64,000 nucleotides of DNA from Chloroflexota bacterium (GCA_022824225.1 JAJEAH010000007.1:46613-110612); one strand, 5' to 3'; counted from the first letter of the stretch, positions 8,571 to 18,882 are shown. The notes: generated from the letters alone by a model not told the origin. Numbers and translations: made by a program.

Positions 8571-9629
8571 ATGAGTGAAGCAGCTCGCATTGCCGTCATC
8601 ACCGCCCCATCGGGCACCATGCACGTTAGCGGCTTTCTGGAAATCCTGGCGGCGCTGCCGGAGGTGGCCCAGGTCGCCCTGGTAACGGAGGGGGCCGACG
8701 ACGTGGCAGCCCTGGCGGAGTCCCAGCTCGGCGACCGCCTCGTCGGCATATTTCCCAACGCGGATGCTCTGCTCGCGGGCTTCCAGCCCGATCTGAGCAT
8801 CGTCAGCCTGGAACCGCGCACTGCGCCCGGCGCAATCGCCGCCTGCCTGCGCGCCGGCAGCCACGTGTTGGCCGAAAAACCGGCTTGTTTGCAATGGCAG
8901 GAATTCGCCGAACTCGCTGACCTGGCGGAGAAACAGCAGCGCAACGTCGGCCTGGCCTTCGCGGCCCGGGGCTTTCCTTTCCTGCGGGACGCCAGAAGTC
9001 TTGTCGCCAACGGCACGCTCGGCACGCTCTACGGCGTAGATACCTACTTCATCGCCGACCAGACTCGGGTGCAGCAAGCCGAATGGCAGGCCTCTTGGTT
9101 CTCCCAGAAGGCTCACGCCGGCGGCGGGCACCTCATGTGGCTGGGCATTCACTATGTCGATTTGCTGCACCACCTCACCGGGCAACGCATCGTCGAAGTG
9201 GGCGGTTTGACAGCCGTCGTCGGCGGCGCGCCAATCGATACGGAAGACGCCGCGGTCGCGGTGCTGCGTTTCGCGGACGGCATGGTTGGCACACTAACCT
9301 CGGCCTACTACCTGGACCGCAACAAGCAGTCGCATCTCCACCTATGGGGGTCGCACGGCTGGCTGCGCGGACGCCCCAACGACTGGGAGAGCCTGGAGTG
9401 GTACAGCACCCATCCCGCCGAACGCTCCGCCCCCTGCCGCACCATTCGCTACGACTCCATCACCGGCGATACCATGTCTACGTACTACGGTCTGGTGCGG
9501 TCGTCGGTGCACGGGGCATTGGGTCTCGCCGCCCATCCAGTGCTGACTGAGGAGGCGCTCCACGTCCTCAAGGTTGTCCACGCTATCTACCGGGCCGCGG
9601 AGACCGGGCAAACGCAACGAGTCGAATGA
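8571..9629 (+). CDS. Gfo/Idh/MocA family oxidoreductase
   Basis: AGSHVLAEKPACLQWQE and GGGHLMWLGIHYVDLLHHLTG motifs. Confidence 0.85.
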   Translation: MSEAARIAVITAPSGTMHVSGFLEILAALPEVAQVALVTEGADDVAALAESQLGDRLVGIFPNADALLAGFQPDLSIVSLEPRTAPGAIAACLRAGSHVLAEKPACLQWQEFAELADLAEKQQRNVGLAFAARGFPFLRDARSLVANGTLGTLYGVDTYFIADQTRVQQAEWQASWFSQKAHAGGGHLMWLGIHYVDLLHHLTGQRIVEVGGLTAVVGGAPIDTEDAAVAVLRFADGMVGTLTSAYYLDRNKQSHLHLWGSHGWLRGRPNDWESLEWYSTHPAERSAPCRTIRYDSITGDTMSTYYGLVRSSVHGALGLAAHPVLTEEALHVLKVVHAIYRAAETGQTQRVE

Positions 9630-9749
9630 CGGGGTCGGGGCCTCAGCGGCTGTAGTTGCACGCAGATCTTTGTTGCTGTCGGCTTGGCACACCTGTTTTG
9701 GGTAGCCTTGCTGCCGGCGGACTGCCAAAGGAAGCGAGGAATTGGGTTG

Positions 9750-10862
9750 ATGAAACGGTACCGGGCAGCGCTCATCGGCTGTGGGAACATGAGCACGGCG
9801 CATCTCTCGGCGTTGCATGAGATTCCGGAAATCGACGTCGTTGCGGTGTGCGACATTGACGAGAGCCGCCTCCACGCGGTAGGTGACGCTTTCAACGTGG
9901 CAAACCGCTACACCGATTATGTCGCGATGTTTCAAGCCGAACGACTGGACACCGTCTCTATTGCCACCCAAGGGCCGCAGCACTGCGCGGCCACCGTGGC
10001 CGCCGCGGAGCACGGTGTGCACGTGCTCTGCGAAAAACCCATGGCGCTCGACCTTGCCGAAGCCGACCGCATGGTGGAAGCGTGCGCGCGCAACGGCGTA
10101 AAGCTGGCAATCAACCATCAGGCCACGGTGCGGCCATCCCTCAAACGCATGCGCGCCATGATCGAAAACGGCGACATCGGCGACGTCATTCTCGTGCGCG
10201 GCAACAATAAGAGCGGACGCAAGGCTGGCAACGAACTCATGGAAATGGGCACCCACGTCTTCGACCGCATGCAATACCTGGGTGGAGCGCCGCAGTGGTG
10301 TTTCGCGCACCTGACGTGGCAGGGCAGAGCGGCTACCGCCGACGACGCCATGGATTCGCAAGCGATGAGCCCCAGCGACCGCGCCTCCGGCCTGGTGCTC
10401 GGCGAGCGCGGCTACGCCCTGTTCGGCATGACCCGCGCGCCGGTGGGGGAATGCCAGTTCTTGGGCTACGAGCGCACGGTCAAGCAGGTCTACAGCGTTG
10501 ACGCGCTGGGCACGAAAGGCCAGCTATCGCTGCGCGGCACCGGCACCCAGGGCGGCGACAGCGATCTCTACCACCTGCCCGTGCCCGCCTTCTATCCGCC
10601 GGACCTGCAGTACGAGGCGCTGTGGCAGCGGGTGGACGTGCCGGAAGAGCTCGACCCGGGCCTGGGGCAGCACAGCATCACGCCCATCGTGCGGGAATTG
10701 CTCGCCTGCATTGAGAGCGGCGCGGAGCACACGTGCAGCGGCGTGGCAGGCCGCTACAACCTGGAAATGGTGATGGCCATGTACGCCTCGCACCTCAGCG
10801 GCCGCCGCGTCGATATTCCCCTCGCCGACCGCGCGCACCCACTGGCGCGCTCAACGGTTTAG
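9750..10862 (+). CDS. Gfo/Idh/MocA family oxidoreductase
   Basis: MKRYRAALIGCGNMSTAHL... and HGVHVLCEKPMALDLAEADRMVEA. Confidence 0.9.
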   Translation: MKRYRAALIGCGNMSTAHLSALHEIPEIDVVAVCDIDESRLHAVGDAFNVANRYTDYVAMFQAERLDTVSIATQGPQHCAATVAAAEHGVHVLCEKPMALDLAEADRMVEACARNGVKLAINHQATVRPSLKRMRAMIENGDIGDVILVRGNNKSGRKAGNELMEMGTHVFDRMQYLGGAPQWCFAHLTWQGRAATADDAMDSQAMSPSDRASGLVLGERGYALFGMTRAPVGECQFLGYERTVKQVYSVDALGTKGQLSLRGTGTQGGDSDLYHLPVPAFYPPDLQYEALWQRVDVPEELDPGLGQHSITPIVRELLACIESGAEHTCSGVAGRYNLEMVMAMYASHLSGRRVDIPLADRAHPLARSTV

Positions 10863-10896
10863 GGGCACCATCCGCCCAGTCGCCTCCGGATAAACC

Positions 10897-10937
10897 AACC
10901 AGCCCCGGTGCAGCAAAGCTGCTCACCGGGGCTGGTT
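10897..10937 (+). terminator. strong hairpin AACCAGCCCCGGTG...CACCGGGGCTGGTT
   Basis: 14-bp perfect stem 35 nt after the oxidoreductase stop; no T tract. Confidence 0.65.
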
Positions 10938-10971
10938 GCGCTTTCGTCGCAATGGCGGGAGGACTGCGCGA

Positions 10972-11195
10972 TTGGTAGGTATTGACCTAGGCTACTCAGG
11001 TATAAGTGTCAACGTAAATGGCTGATCCTCGAATTGTCATTCTGAGGAGTGCAGCGACGAAGAATCTAGCGCCCGGCGAACGCTAGATTCCGCGTCTTTG
11101 ACGAAGTCAGCGAACCCTGTTCGACGCTCCGCTCGGAATGACATGAGATCCAGCACAGCAAGATACTCAAGCGTAATTCCACTAGTTCCCGACAA
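10972..11195 (+). mobile_element. MITE-like element, copy A
   Basis: TGGTAGGTATTGACCTAG left end, GTCATTCTGAGGAGTGCAGCGACGAAGAATCTAG core, CTCAAGCGTAATTCCACTAGTTCCCGA right end. Confidence 0.65.
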
Positions 11196-11202
11196 CTGCG
11201 CG

Positions 11203-11400
11203 ACTAGTAGGTATTGACTTGGGCTGCACAGGTATAAGTGCCAACGTAAACGGCTGCTCCTCGAATTGTCATTCTGAGGAGTGCAGCGACGAAGAATCTA
11301 GCGCCCGGCGAACGCTAGATTCCTCGCTCCGCTCGGAATGACATGAGTTTATAGCCCAGCAAGGAGTTCAAGTCTAATTTTGCTAATCCCCGAGAACTGA
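11203..11400 (+). mobile_element. MITE-like element, copy B (tandem to copy A, internally shorter)
   Basis: CTAGTAGGTATTGACTTGGGCTGCACAGG left end; same core; TTCAAGTCTAATTTTGCTAATCCCCGAGAACTG right end. Confidence 0.65.
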
Positions 11401-11517
11401 GCACTTGCGTACGTCATGCGCACGTCAACTGCGTTCGCAACGTATCCGGGCTCGCCGCGTTAGGTCCCGCGCCCAGACTGGGGCAAGCCCCCAAATTCAG
11501 TCACTCACACCCGCCGC

Positions 11518-12345
11518 CTACGGCCATGTGATGGTGACCAGATTGCTCTGGACGCGCGACCCGTCGGACCTCAATGCCCTAATGGAAATGAAGAGCGACT
11601 GCTGGCCTTCCAAGATATCCAGTTTGCGCAGGTTGAACGTTCCGCCGGCGTTGGGGTTGTTTTCCGGCGCTTGCGCGCTATGCAAAACGCTCCCATCAGC
11701 CCGTACGACATCAAACGCCACGACGTTGGTTACGCTGACGCTCAATTGCACGGTGTCTGCCGTTGCCTGGAATACGCCCTCGGACACTTTCGTTGCCGTA
11801 TTTTCCGCCGCCACAAACGTAAACGTCACGTCGCCGGCCGCGGGCGGCGGGACAGGTGTTGCGGTTCCCTGGAAGAACGGCGCTTGGGTCGCTGCCGGAG
11901 CCGGCGTGGCTTCGGGTTCAGGCTCTTGCGATTCCGGCTCTTGCGGCACCCGCAGTGATTGACCCTCAACTAAGCGATCGGGGTCAGGCAGGCAGTTGGC
12001 CGCCTGTATGGCGTTCACCGTCGAATCGCTGCGAATCGCGATGCTATAGAGCGTGTCACCCGACTGCACCGTGTACACGGGCCAGTCGTTGCGCGGCGTG
12101 CACGCCGGTGGCGGACTCGTCGCTTGCGCGGCCGGACTGGGGGCCACGATGATCGTAGGCACCGGAGAGGCGCTGGCTTCTTGCGTCGGGCGTGTGACCG
12201 GAATTACCGTGGGGATTTCACCGGGTGTCGGCGTAGCGTTCTCGTCTTCGGGCCCGTCGCCGACAAAGGGCAGGCACGCAGTCGTGGAAATCATGAGTCC
12301 CAGCAACAGCAAGATGACCCGCAGGCTCGTTAGGCTGGTCTTCAC
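11518..12345 (-). CDS. LysM-domain lipoprotein
   Basis: lipobox STTACLP; YTVQSGDTLYSIAIRSDSTVNAIQAANCLPDPDRLVEGQSLRVP. Confidence 0.85.
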   Translation of the reverse strand: MKTSLTSLRVILLLLGLMISTTACLPFVGDGPEDENATPTPGEIPTVIPVTRPTQEASASPVPTIIVAPSPAAQATSPPPACTPRNDWPVYTVQSGDTLYSIAIRSDSTVNAIQAANCLPDPDRLVEGQSLRVPQEPESQEPEPEATPAPAATQAPFFQGTATPVPPPAAGDVTFTFVAAENTATKVSEGVFQATADTVQLSVSVTNVVAFDVVRADGSVLHSAQAPENNPNAGGTFNLRKLDILEGQQSLFISIRALRSDGSRVQSNLVTITWP

Positions 12346-12608
12346 TGGCCGAAATCCTCCTCTAGCAATTTACGTGCGTCCCGGCCCGCAAGCTGCAAGC
12401 AAGCCGCAAGAGCCGTGGTTCTCCCACTTCATACCTTAGAATAACAGCGGCGTCTACTCAGGCTACACCGCACCTGTGCGGAAGTGGGGATTAATGCACC
12501 GCACCCAAGAAACAATGCTGTGGGAATAGAGCATTTGGGCGCTCCTTCCTATCATGCCTGTATCCACGATTTAATTCAAGCCTGCAGGCGGCAGCCAGAG
12601 ACAGAGGG

Positions 12609-13562
12609 CTAGAGCAGGCCGCGCGCCTTGGCCGCGATGTGCGCAGCCGTCAGTCCGTACTTTTCGAGCAGAGCTTCGGCGTCACCGGACTCAGCGTAGG
12701 TGTTTTCCACGCCCACAAACGCCATCCGGCAGGGCGCGTGCTCGGCCACCGCCATGGCCACGACGCTTCCCAGTCCGCCCTGCACCAGGTGCTCCTCGGC
12801 GACCACGATCTTGCCGGTCTCCCGAGCCGCCTGCGTCACCGCGGCTACGTCCAGCGGACGCACCGTGTGCATGTCCAGGACGCGCGCTTCCACCCCCTCG
12901 TCCGCCAGGTCCCGCGCCGCCTCCAGCGCCGCGGCAACCATGATCCCGTTGGCGATGAGGGTCACGTCATCGCCGTCGCGCAACTGGTTCGCCTTGCCCA
13001 GCGTAATTTCGGGGTCGTCGCCGTAGACTACCGGCACGTCGGGCCGGCCCACCCGCATGTAGGCGGGGCCTTCGGCTGCCAACATCGCCGCCACGGCTTT
13101 GTGGGTTGAGGGTTCATCCGCGGGCACGACTACCGTGAACGTCGGCATGCCCAACGCCAGGGCCACGTCCTCGATTGCCATCTGCGACGGGCCGTCCTCG
13201 CCAATGCTGATGCCGGCGTGGCTGCCCACGACCTTCACGTTGAGGTTGGGAAACGCCACGGACATGCGCAACTGATCGTAGCCGTTGCACATGATGAAGC
13301 AGGCAAAGCTGGCAATTACCGGCAGTTTGCCGCTGGCTGCTAGACCCGCCCCAATGCCAACGAGGTTCGACTCGGCAATGCCCACGTTGATGAATCGTTC
13401 GGGAAACTCCTGAGCGAACCACTCGGTCCGCGTTGAATTATTGACATCCCCGTCCACCACCACGATATTCGGGTTCGTCCGGCCCGCCTCGCGCAGGGCC
13501 TCGCCAAATGCGTCCCGGGTGGCCTTGCCCATGGGAAAGCCGGCTTTGGGTTCTACTGCCAT
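12609..13562 (-). CDS. transketolase, C-terminal (pyrimidine-binding/C) subunit
   Basis: GIAESNLVGIGAGLAASGKLPVIASFACF; split transketolase partner directly upstream on the minus strand. Confidence 0.88.
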   Translation of the reverse strand: MAVEPKAGFPMGKATRDAFGEALREAGRTNPNIVVVDGDVNNSTRTEWFAQEFPERFINVGIAESNLVGIGAGLAASGKLPVIASFACFIMCNGYDQLRMSVAFPNLNVKVVGSHAGISIGEDGPSQMAIEDVALALGMPTFTVVVPADEPSTHKAVAAMLAAEGPAYMRVGRPDVPVVYGDDPEITLGKANQLRDGDDVTLIANGIMVAAALEAARDLADEGVEARVLDMHTVRPLDVAAVTQAARETGKIVVAEEHLVQGGLGSVVAMAVAEHAPCRMAFVGVENTYAESGDAEALLEKYGLTAAHIAAKARGLL

Positions 13563-14371
13563 CCCAGTTCCTCCAAGGCGCGTCCTTCTTCCTCTTTCGT
13601 CAACGACTTGCCATGATATGAGTAGTCCGCCTCAACAAAGGAGACGCCTTTGCCCTTGACTGTATGGGCGATGATGCAAGACGGGCGACCTGCCGTTGCC
13701 TTGGCGCGCGCCAGGGCGTTTGCCACGGTGGCCATGTCGTGGCCGTCGATTTCCTGCACGTCCCACTGGAACGCCCGCCACTTCTCGGCTAACGGCGCGT
13801 AGTCCAACACGTCGCGCACCCAGCCGGTCTGTTGGGCCTTATTGTGGTCCACGATGGCAGTCACGTTGTCCAGTTTGTAGTGGGCGGCGGTCATGGCCGC
13901 TTCCCACACCTGGCCCTCGTCCTGCTCACCGTCACCCAGAATCACGAACACGTGGAAGTCTCTCTGCTCCATGCGGGCGGCAAACGCGTGGCCCAAGCCA
14001 ATGGAAAGGCCCTGCCCCAATGAACCCGTGCTCGCTTCCACGCCGGGCAGCCGGGTCATATTCGGGTGCCCCTCCAGCGGGCTCCCAATCTGCCGCAGCG
14101 TTGGGAGCAGGTCAGTCGAAAAGTAGCCGGCATGCGCCAGAGCCACGTAGAGCAGCGGGCTTGCGTGGCCCTTGCTCATGATCAGGCGGTCCCGGTCCGG
14201 CCACTGGGGCGCGGCGGGATCATGGCGCATGATACCCCCAAAGTAGAGCGCCGCCATGATCTCCACGCCGGAGAGGGAGCTTGATGGATGGCCGGAACCC
14301 GCGACGGTAGTGCACGTGATTATGTCACGTCGCAAAACGCGGGCCTGCTCCTCCAGTTCCGCAATTGACAT
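13553..14371 (-). CDS. transketolase, N-terminal (TPP-binding) subunit
   Basis: MSIAELEEQARVLRRDIITCTTVAGSGHPSSSLSGVEIMAALYFGG; GDGEQDEGQVWEAAMTAAHYKLDN. Confidence 0.9.
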   Translation of the reverse strand: MSIAELEEQARVLRRDIITCTTVAGSGHPSSSLSGVEIMAALYFGGIMRHDPAAPQWPDRDRLIMSKGHASPLLYVALAHAGYFSTDLLPTLRQIGSPLEGHPNMTRLPGVEASTGSLGQGLSIGLGHAFAARMEQRDFHVFVILGDGEQDEGQVWEAAMTAAHYKLDNVTAIVDHNKAQQTGWVRDVLDYAPLAEKWRAFQWDVQEIDGHDMATVANALARAKATAGRPSCIIAHTVKGKGVSFVEADYSYHGKSLTKEEEGRALEELGWQ

Positions 14372-14905
14372 CTTCGCTTCTACGCTCACGACTTCAACAT
14401 TCCTTGCTGCTGTATTGCTATACTCTCTGCCTGCCGCCCGCACGCGCCGGACTTCACCGGCAGCCTTTGCGCAGCGGCATTCCCGCGGCATTGCGCCACG
14501 CTGCGCGGATGCCACAGGAGAATTCGCCAAGCACACCACGTCTATTGTATCGAGTCCATGCCCTCGGCGCGAACCGGGTCCCGCGCAGTGCCCGGCAAGC
14601 GCTAGGCGACGGTCCGCCCGGCGGGCACAGGCCGCCTCTCCCACAGACCGGCAGCTTCCGGCGCGCGCCGCCTGGACGGTGGAAACGTGCTGGGCGGTTA
14701 GCTCAGTGCCGTGCCGTCTCCCACGCAGGAAAATTCAAGGGTGCTACACTGGCATTGGGCGATGGCATGCTGCGCACCTCGTTGCTTTGGCGTGGTGTAC
14801 GAACGAGTATCACGCAGCGACGTGCAACTGAAGGGGAGCTTCCAGCAAGCCAGGAGCCGCACACTGTGTGCGCATCCAGGGAATTCCCAACGGTTAGGGA
14901 GAACG

Positions 14906-15784
14906 ATGGCGGAAGAAGTCGAACGCAAGTCCACCCGGAAAACCCGCAGCTTTCCCACCGTCTGGCAAGCGCTGTTGCTGCTGGGCCTGCTTTTGCTGCT
15001 GCAAATGGGCGCCACCGTAATCGTCAGCGTCTATCAGATGGTGCAGTCCATTCCCATTCAAGACCTGACCGCCACCCTTGCCATCATCAACGTCTCGACA
15101 TTCGGCGCGACGGCCATCGTAGCCGTTGCGTGGTCGCGCCGCCCCGCCCGTCAAATCTTCTACGTGCGCGGCTTCCCGGCAGTCCAGGTGTTGCCGATGC
15201 TCGTCATGGCGCTGGGTGTCATCGTCATCGTTTCTGAGCTTGACAACGTGCTGCAACGCTTCTTGCCCGTGCCGGACTGGTTCATCGACATGCTGCGCGA
15301 ACTCGGCCTGGGCGAAGGTTTTGCCCTGAGCACGTTCATTTTGCTCGTCGTTGTTGCGCCCCTCACCGAAGAGCCCATCTTCCGCGGCGTGCTATTGCAC
15401 GGCTTTACCCGCAACTACGGGACCAAGTGGGCGGTCTTTGGCACCGCAATACTGTTCGGCGCCATCCACCTGAATCCCTGGCAATTCTTGGGAGCCTTCT
15501 GCTTGGGCCTCGTCTTTGCCTGGTGGACGTTGGAGACGAAATCGCTGCTGCCGGCTCTAATCGGACATGCGCTGAACAACGGCATGGTCGTAATATCGGC
15601 GGATGTGCTGAACATTGAGATTCAGGGCTTCAACGCGTGGGAGGAAGGCGTGCACGTACACCAGCCCTGGTGGTTTACATTAGCGGGTGTCGTGCTCACG
15701 CTCTGTGGGGGCGCGATCCTGCATCGGCAATGGTCCCGGCGGAAGACGCAACGAGCGCTTCAGACCGAACCCGAAACCGCCTAG
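14906..15784 (+). CDS. CPBP family intramembrane glutamic endopeptidase
   Basis: multi-TM; EEPIFRGVLLHG and HALNNG motifs. Confidence 0.85.
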   Translation: MAEEVERKSTRKTRSFPTVWQALLLLGLLLLLQMGATVIVSVYQMVQSIPIQDLTATLAIINVSTFGATAIVAVAWSRRPARQIFYVRGFPAVQVLPMLVMALGVIVIVSELDNVLQRFLPVPDWFIDMLRELGLGEGFALSTFILLVVVAPLTEEPIFRGVLLHGFTRNYGTKWAVFGTAILFGAIHLNPWQFLGAFCLGLVFAWWTLETKSLLPALIGHALNNGMVVISADVLNIEIQGFNAWEEGVHVHQPWWFTLAGVVLTLCGGAILHRQWSRRKTQRALQTEPETA

Positions 15785-15964
15785 TTGCGGCGCGGTAGAC
15801 GGGCCACGACTTGCGACTTTTCCAGCGGACGGAACGGTTGGGGCCGGGCAGCGCTTGATGGCGAATAAGCGCCCAAGATCAGCCCGCTTCCCCCAAATTG
15901 GCTTCGTTGCGATTCGCCTGTGCCGGATTTCGCATGGCGCCGCGCTTTCGCCTCTAAACTCGTC

Positions 15965-16340
15965 GATTTATCGGGGACGCACTTCGACAAGCTCTGAACG
16001 AACGGACTGCTGCTGCCTCGTACACCTTGTGGCGCCGGGGGCGCACTTCGACAAGCTCAGCGCGAACGGATCTCGCCATCGCACACTTCGGACCGCCGGG
16101 GGCGCACTTCGACAGGCTCAGTGCGAACGGTTCGCTGCCTCGTACTCCTTGTGTAGCCGGGGGCGCACTTCGACAGGCTCAGTGCGAACGGACTGCTGCC
16201 TCGTACTCCTTGTGTAGCCGGCGACGCACTTCGACAGGCTCAGTGCGAACGGATCTCGCCATCGCACACTTCGGGCCGCCGGGGGCGCACTTCGGTGGGC
16301 TCAGCGCGAACGGATTGCGCCATCGGACACTTCGGGGCCG
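15965..16340. repeat. six ~60-bp tandem units containing GGGGGCGCACTTCGACAGGCTCAGTGCGAACGG with two kinds of spacer
   Basis: direct reading; spacers ACTGCTGCCTCGTACTCCTTGTGTAG and ATCTCGCCATCGCACACTTCGGGCC. Confidence 0.9.
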
Positions 16341-16342
16341 CC

Positions 16343-17476
16343 TTAGAGTAGGTGGCCGTCGTCATGGAGCCGCCAAGCGGCATCGACGAGGGCCCACAGG
16401 CCGCCGCTCACTGCCGCGTTGCCGCCCATCACAATCGGGTAGTCGGCCTGCCATGCCGCCGCGGCCAGGTCCCGGGTCGCGTCATCACGAATTTCGCTTA
16501 CCAGACCCAAGTCGGCGGCAAACCGGTCGGCGCCGCTCACGTCCCGCCTAGCGTGGGCAAACAACACCCGCGTATCCAGAAAGAGCGCGTTTCCCATCTG
16601 CGCAAATGCGTCGCAGAACGCCGCCGGCCCCACCGCGTCCAGATAGAAGCCCAAGAGCGAGCGCACCAGACGCGTGCTCGTGCTCATGCCCCGCTCTTCG
16701 GAAAACACGCGAATGCGGCAAGCCATGTCCCGCCGGAGCAGCGGCCAAAGCTGCGCGCTGACCCGGCCCGCGAGAACGACTTCCTCGTGGGGTCGAACGA
16801 AGGTCGGCATCGCCGCGCGCAGGCGCCGCGTAAGGGGCGCCAACGCGCCTGTGACGGTCGGCTGCGCCAGATACGCGCGTGTTGCCGGACCGCAAAGCGG
16901 GTGCTGTGCCAGCATCGCAAGATCGGTGGGGGTGTCGACGTCGAACATGCCGGCGATGTGGGGTTCCCGGGGTGCGTGTGCCAGGTTGCCTTCCAACGCC
17001 AACTGCCGGGCCAGACCGTTGTCGCGCTGGCGCGGCAGCTTCACCAGCGTGAGCGCGCTGCCGGGATGAAAGCCGATGTAGTCCGCGGAGAAGAAGTTGT
17101 TGGCGATAACGCCGTGGTCCAGACCGGACACCGCATCGCGCAACTCCGCGAGTTCGGCTACGGAAAGCAGGGGGCCGCTGCCGCCGCCAATGTAGAGCAC
17201 ACGCTCGATACGGTGGCTCGCCACAATGTTCGCCAGCGCGCTGCCGAACCGGAAGCCGGCGCCGCTTCCCGTTGGCTCGACAACTGCCTCAGGCCTCAGA
17301 TCGTCGAATGAGTCCGCCTGCGAGGCGGCGACGACGATGGGCGCGAAGCCGCCGGCGGCCTGCGCCTTGGCAATGACGTCGCGGGCAATGGGCACGTGGC
17401 TGTCATAGACCAGCCGCTCCGGTTCGCTGTCCCCTTGCTTGCCGGCAAAGAGTACGAGACCTACGTTCTTCGCCAT
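16343..17476 (-). CDS. nucleotidyltransferase-fold protein (MobA/CofC-like), uncertain function
   Basis: N-terminal VPIARDVIAKAQAAGG...IERVLYIGGGSGPLLS...NNFFSADYIG...FDVDTPTDL. Confidence 0.5.
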   Translation of the reverse strand: MAKNVGLVLFAGKQGDSEPERLVYDSHVPIARDVIAKAQAAGGFAPIVVAASQADSFDDLRPEAVVEPTGSGAGFRFGSALANIVASHRIERVLYIGGGSGPLLSVAELAELRDAVSGLDHGVIANNFFSADYIGFHPGSALTLVKLPRQRDNGLARQLALEGNLAHAPREPHIAGMFDVDTPTDLAMLAQHPLCGPATRAYLAQPTVTGALAPLTRRLRAAMPTFVRPHEEVVLAGRVSAQLWPLLRRDMACRIRVFSEERGMSTSTRLVRSLLGFYLDAVGPAAFCDAFAQMGNALFLDTRVLFAHARRDVSGADRFAADLGLVSEIRDDATRDLAAAAWQADYPIVMGGNAAVSGGLWALVDAAWRLHDDGHLL

Positions 17477-17719
17477 TCACCCGCTGCGCTTCCCAAAGCG
17501 AACCCCCGAGTCTGCGCCTACGCCCCGGCGTACCCCGCAGCCTACTCGTCGTCCGCAACGACTATCTTCTGCCGACCTGCCGGATCAGGTAAACTCCAAC
17601 GAGTCTGCCGCGTTTCACAGACTCTGCCTTTATACCGGTGTGGGCCAATGCCGCGCGCAAGCTCTCCCGGCCCGGAGACCCCGCATCACACTGGCGCAGA
17701 CCACTACCTACCGCATCGC

Positions 17720-18757
17720 TTACGCCGGGATAACAGTGGTCTCCTTGCCTTCCCGCAGCGCCACGGCGTCGGCCACCATGCGGTGGAAGTCATGCTGGGG
17801 CGCGTACTTTACCCGCGACTTGGCGGCGCTGTTGTCGGCCCAATACCGCCAGCACGCCGGGGCCTCCCAGTCCAGCACCGGCAGACCCAGCAGATCGCTC
17901 AGCACCGGCGTCGCCTCGCTGAATGGGATGGGATAAGGTCCGTGCATGTTGAGGGTCTGGCCGACGGCGCCGTCCTCTTCCAAGGCCTGCACAATGCCGT
18001 GCACCACGTCGCGGGCGTCCGTGCGCTGCCAGAGCCAGGAATTGCCTTCGCGGTCGTGGTAGTTTACCAGCAGCTTGCTGGGATCGTCGGTGCGTTGCCG
18101 CACGGCCTCTTCTAGTTTGGCGACGTTTTCGGCCATTTCGGGGTGATAGAGGGGGCCGCGCCGGGCGAAGTTAGCCTCCTGGTGCTGACCTCCCGCGATG
18201 CCCGACGACCAGCCATTGAAGATTTCCTCGCCCGCCAAAATGGCCCCGGGCCGGATGATGGTCGTCTTCAGCTCGTACTCACGCCGGTAGTGCTCCACCA
18301 ATTCCTCGTTGAGCACTTTGATCATGCCGTACTCTTTGACCGGCAGGCGCGGGTGTTGCTCGTCAACCGGCGAGTAGAGCAACGCCGGCATGGGGTACAC
18401 CGTGTCGCTGCTGATGTGAATGAACCGGTGCAGCCGGTCGCCTTGCTCCGCCACCGCCTGCAGCAGGCGCATGGTGCCGGTGGTGTTGATGTCGTAGTAC
18501 GTGAACTTCTCCATGGCCGGCGGCCGCGACATGACACAGGCCGTGTGGACCACGGCTTCTACGCCGACGGCGGCCTGGGCGATTCCATCGGTGTCGTCCA
18601 GCCCCACGTGCGCGATCTCCACGTCGAAGGCGTCGAGTTTGTCCGCCTTGGGATCTCCGGGGAACACCATGCCCCGCACCTGGTGGCCCCGGGCCAGCAG
18701 TTCCTTGGTCAGGTTCGTGCCCACGCGTCCCGACGCGCCTGAGACCAGTATTCTCAC
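17720..18757 (-). CDS. NAD-dependent epimerase/dehydratase family protein
   Basis: MRILVSGASGRVGTNLTKELLARGHQVRGM Rossmann motif; YGMIK active-site motif. Confidence 0.88.
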   Translation of the reverse strand: MRILVSGASGRVGTNLTKELLARGHQVRGMVFPGDPKADKLDAFDVEIAHVGLDDTDGIAQAAVGVEAVVHTACVMSRPPAMEKFTYYDINTTGTMRLLQAVAEQGDRLHRFIHISSDTVYPMPALLYSPVDEQHPRLPVKEYGMIKVLNEELVEHYRREYELKTTIIRPGAILAGEEIFNGWSSGIAGGQHQEANFARRGPLYHPEMAENVAKLEEAVRQRTDDPSKLLVNYHDREGNSWLWQRTDARDVVHGIVQALEEDGAVGQTLNMHGPYPIPFSEATPVLSDLLGLPVLDWEAPACWRYWADNSAAKSRVKYAPQHDFHRMVADAVALREGKETTVIPA

Positions 18758-18843
18758 CGGATGTCCTCCTCGTTACGTGCCGGATGTCTTGAACGATAAT
18801 ACGCAAGCCGCGGCCTGGGCGCAATTTGCCCCCGTACACAAAA

Positions 18844-18882
18844 TGAGCCGCCCCGGCGCGAAATCGCGCAAGGGGCGGCTCA
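18844..18882 (-). terminator. strong hairpin TGAGCCGCCCC...GGGGCGGCTCA
   Basis: 11-bp perfect stem downstream of the minus-strand SBP gene. Confidence 0.65.

Noticed and set aside
8103-9185. 360-aa minus-strand ORF
   Set aside because: Antisense to MetE-like and Gfo/Idh genes; no motifs.
15965-16340. CRISPR-like array
   Set aside because: Spacers are not unique (two recurrent types), and no cas genes are in the window.
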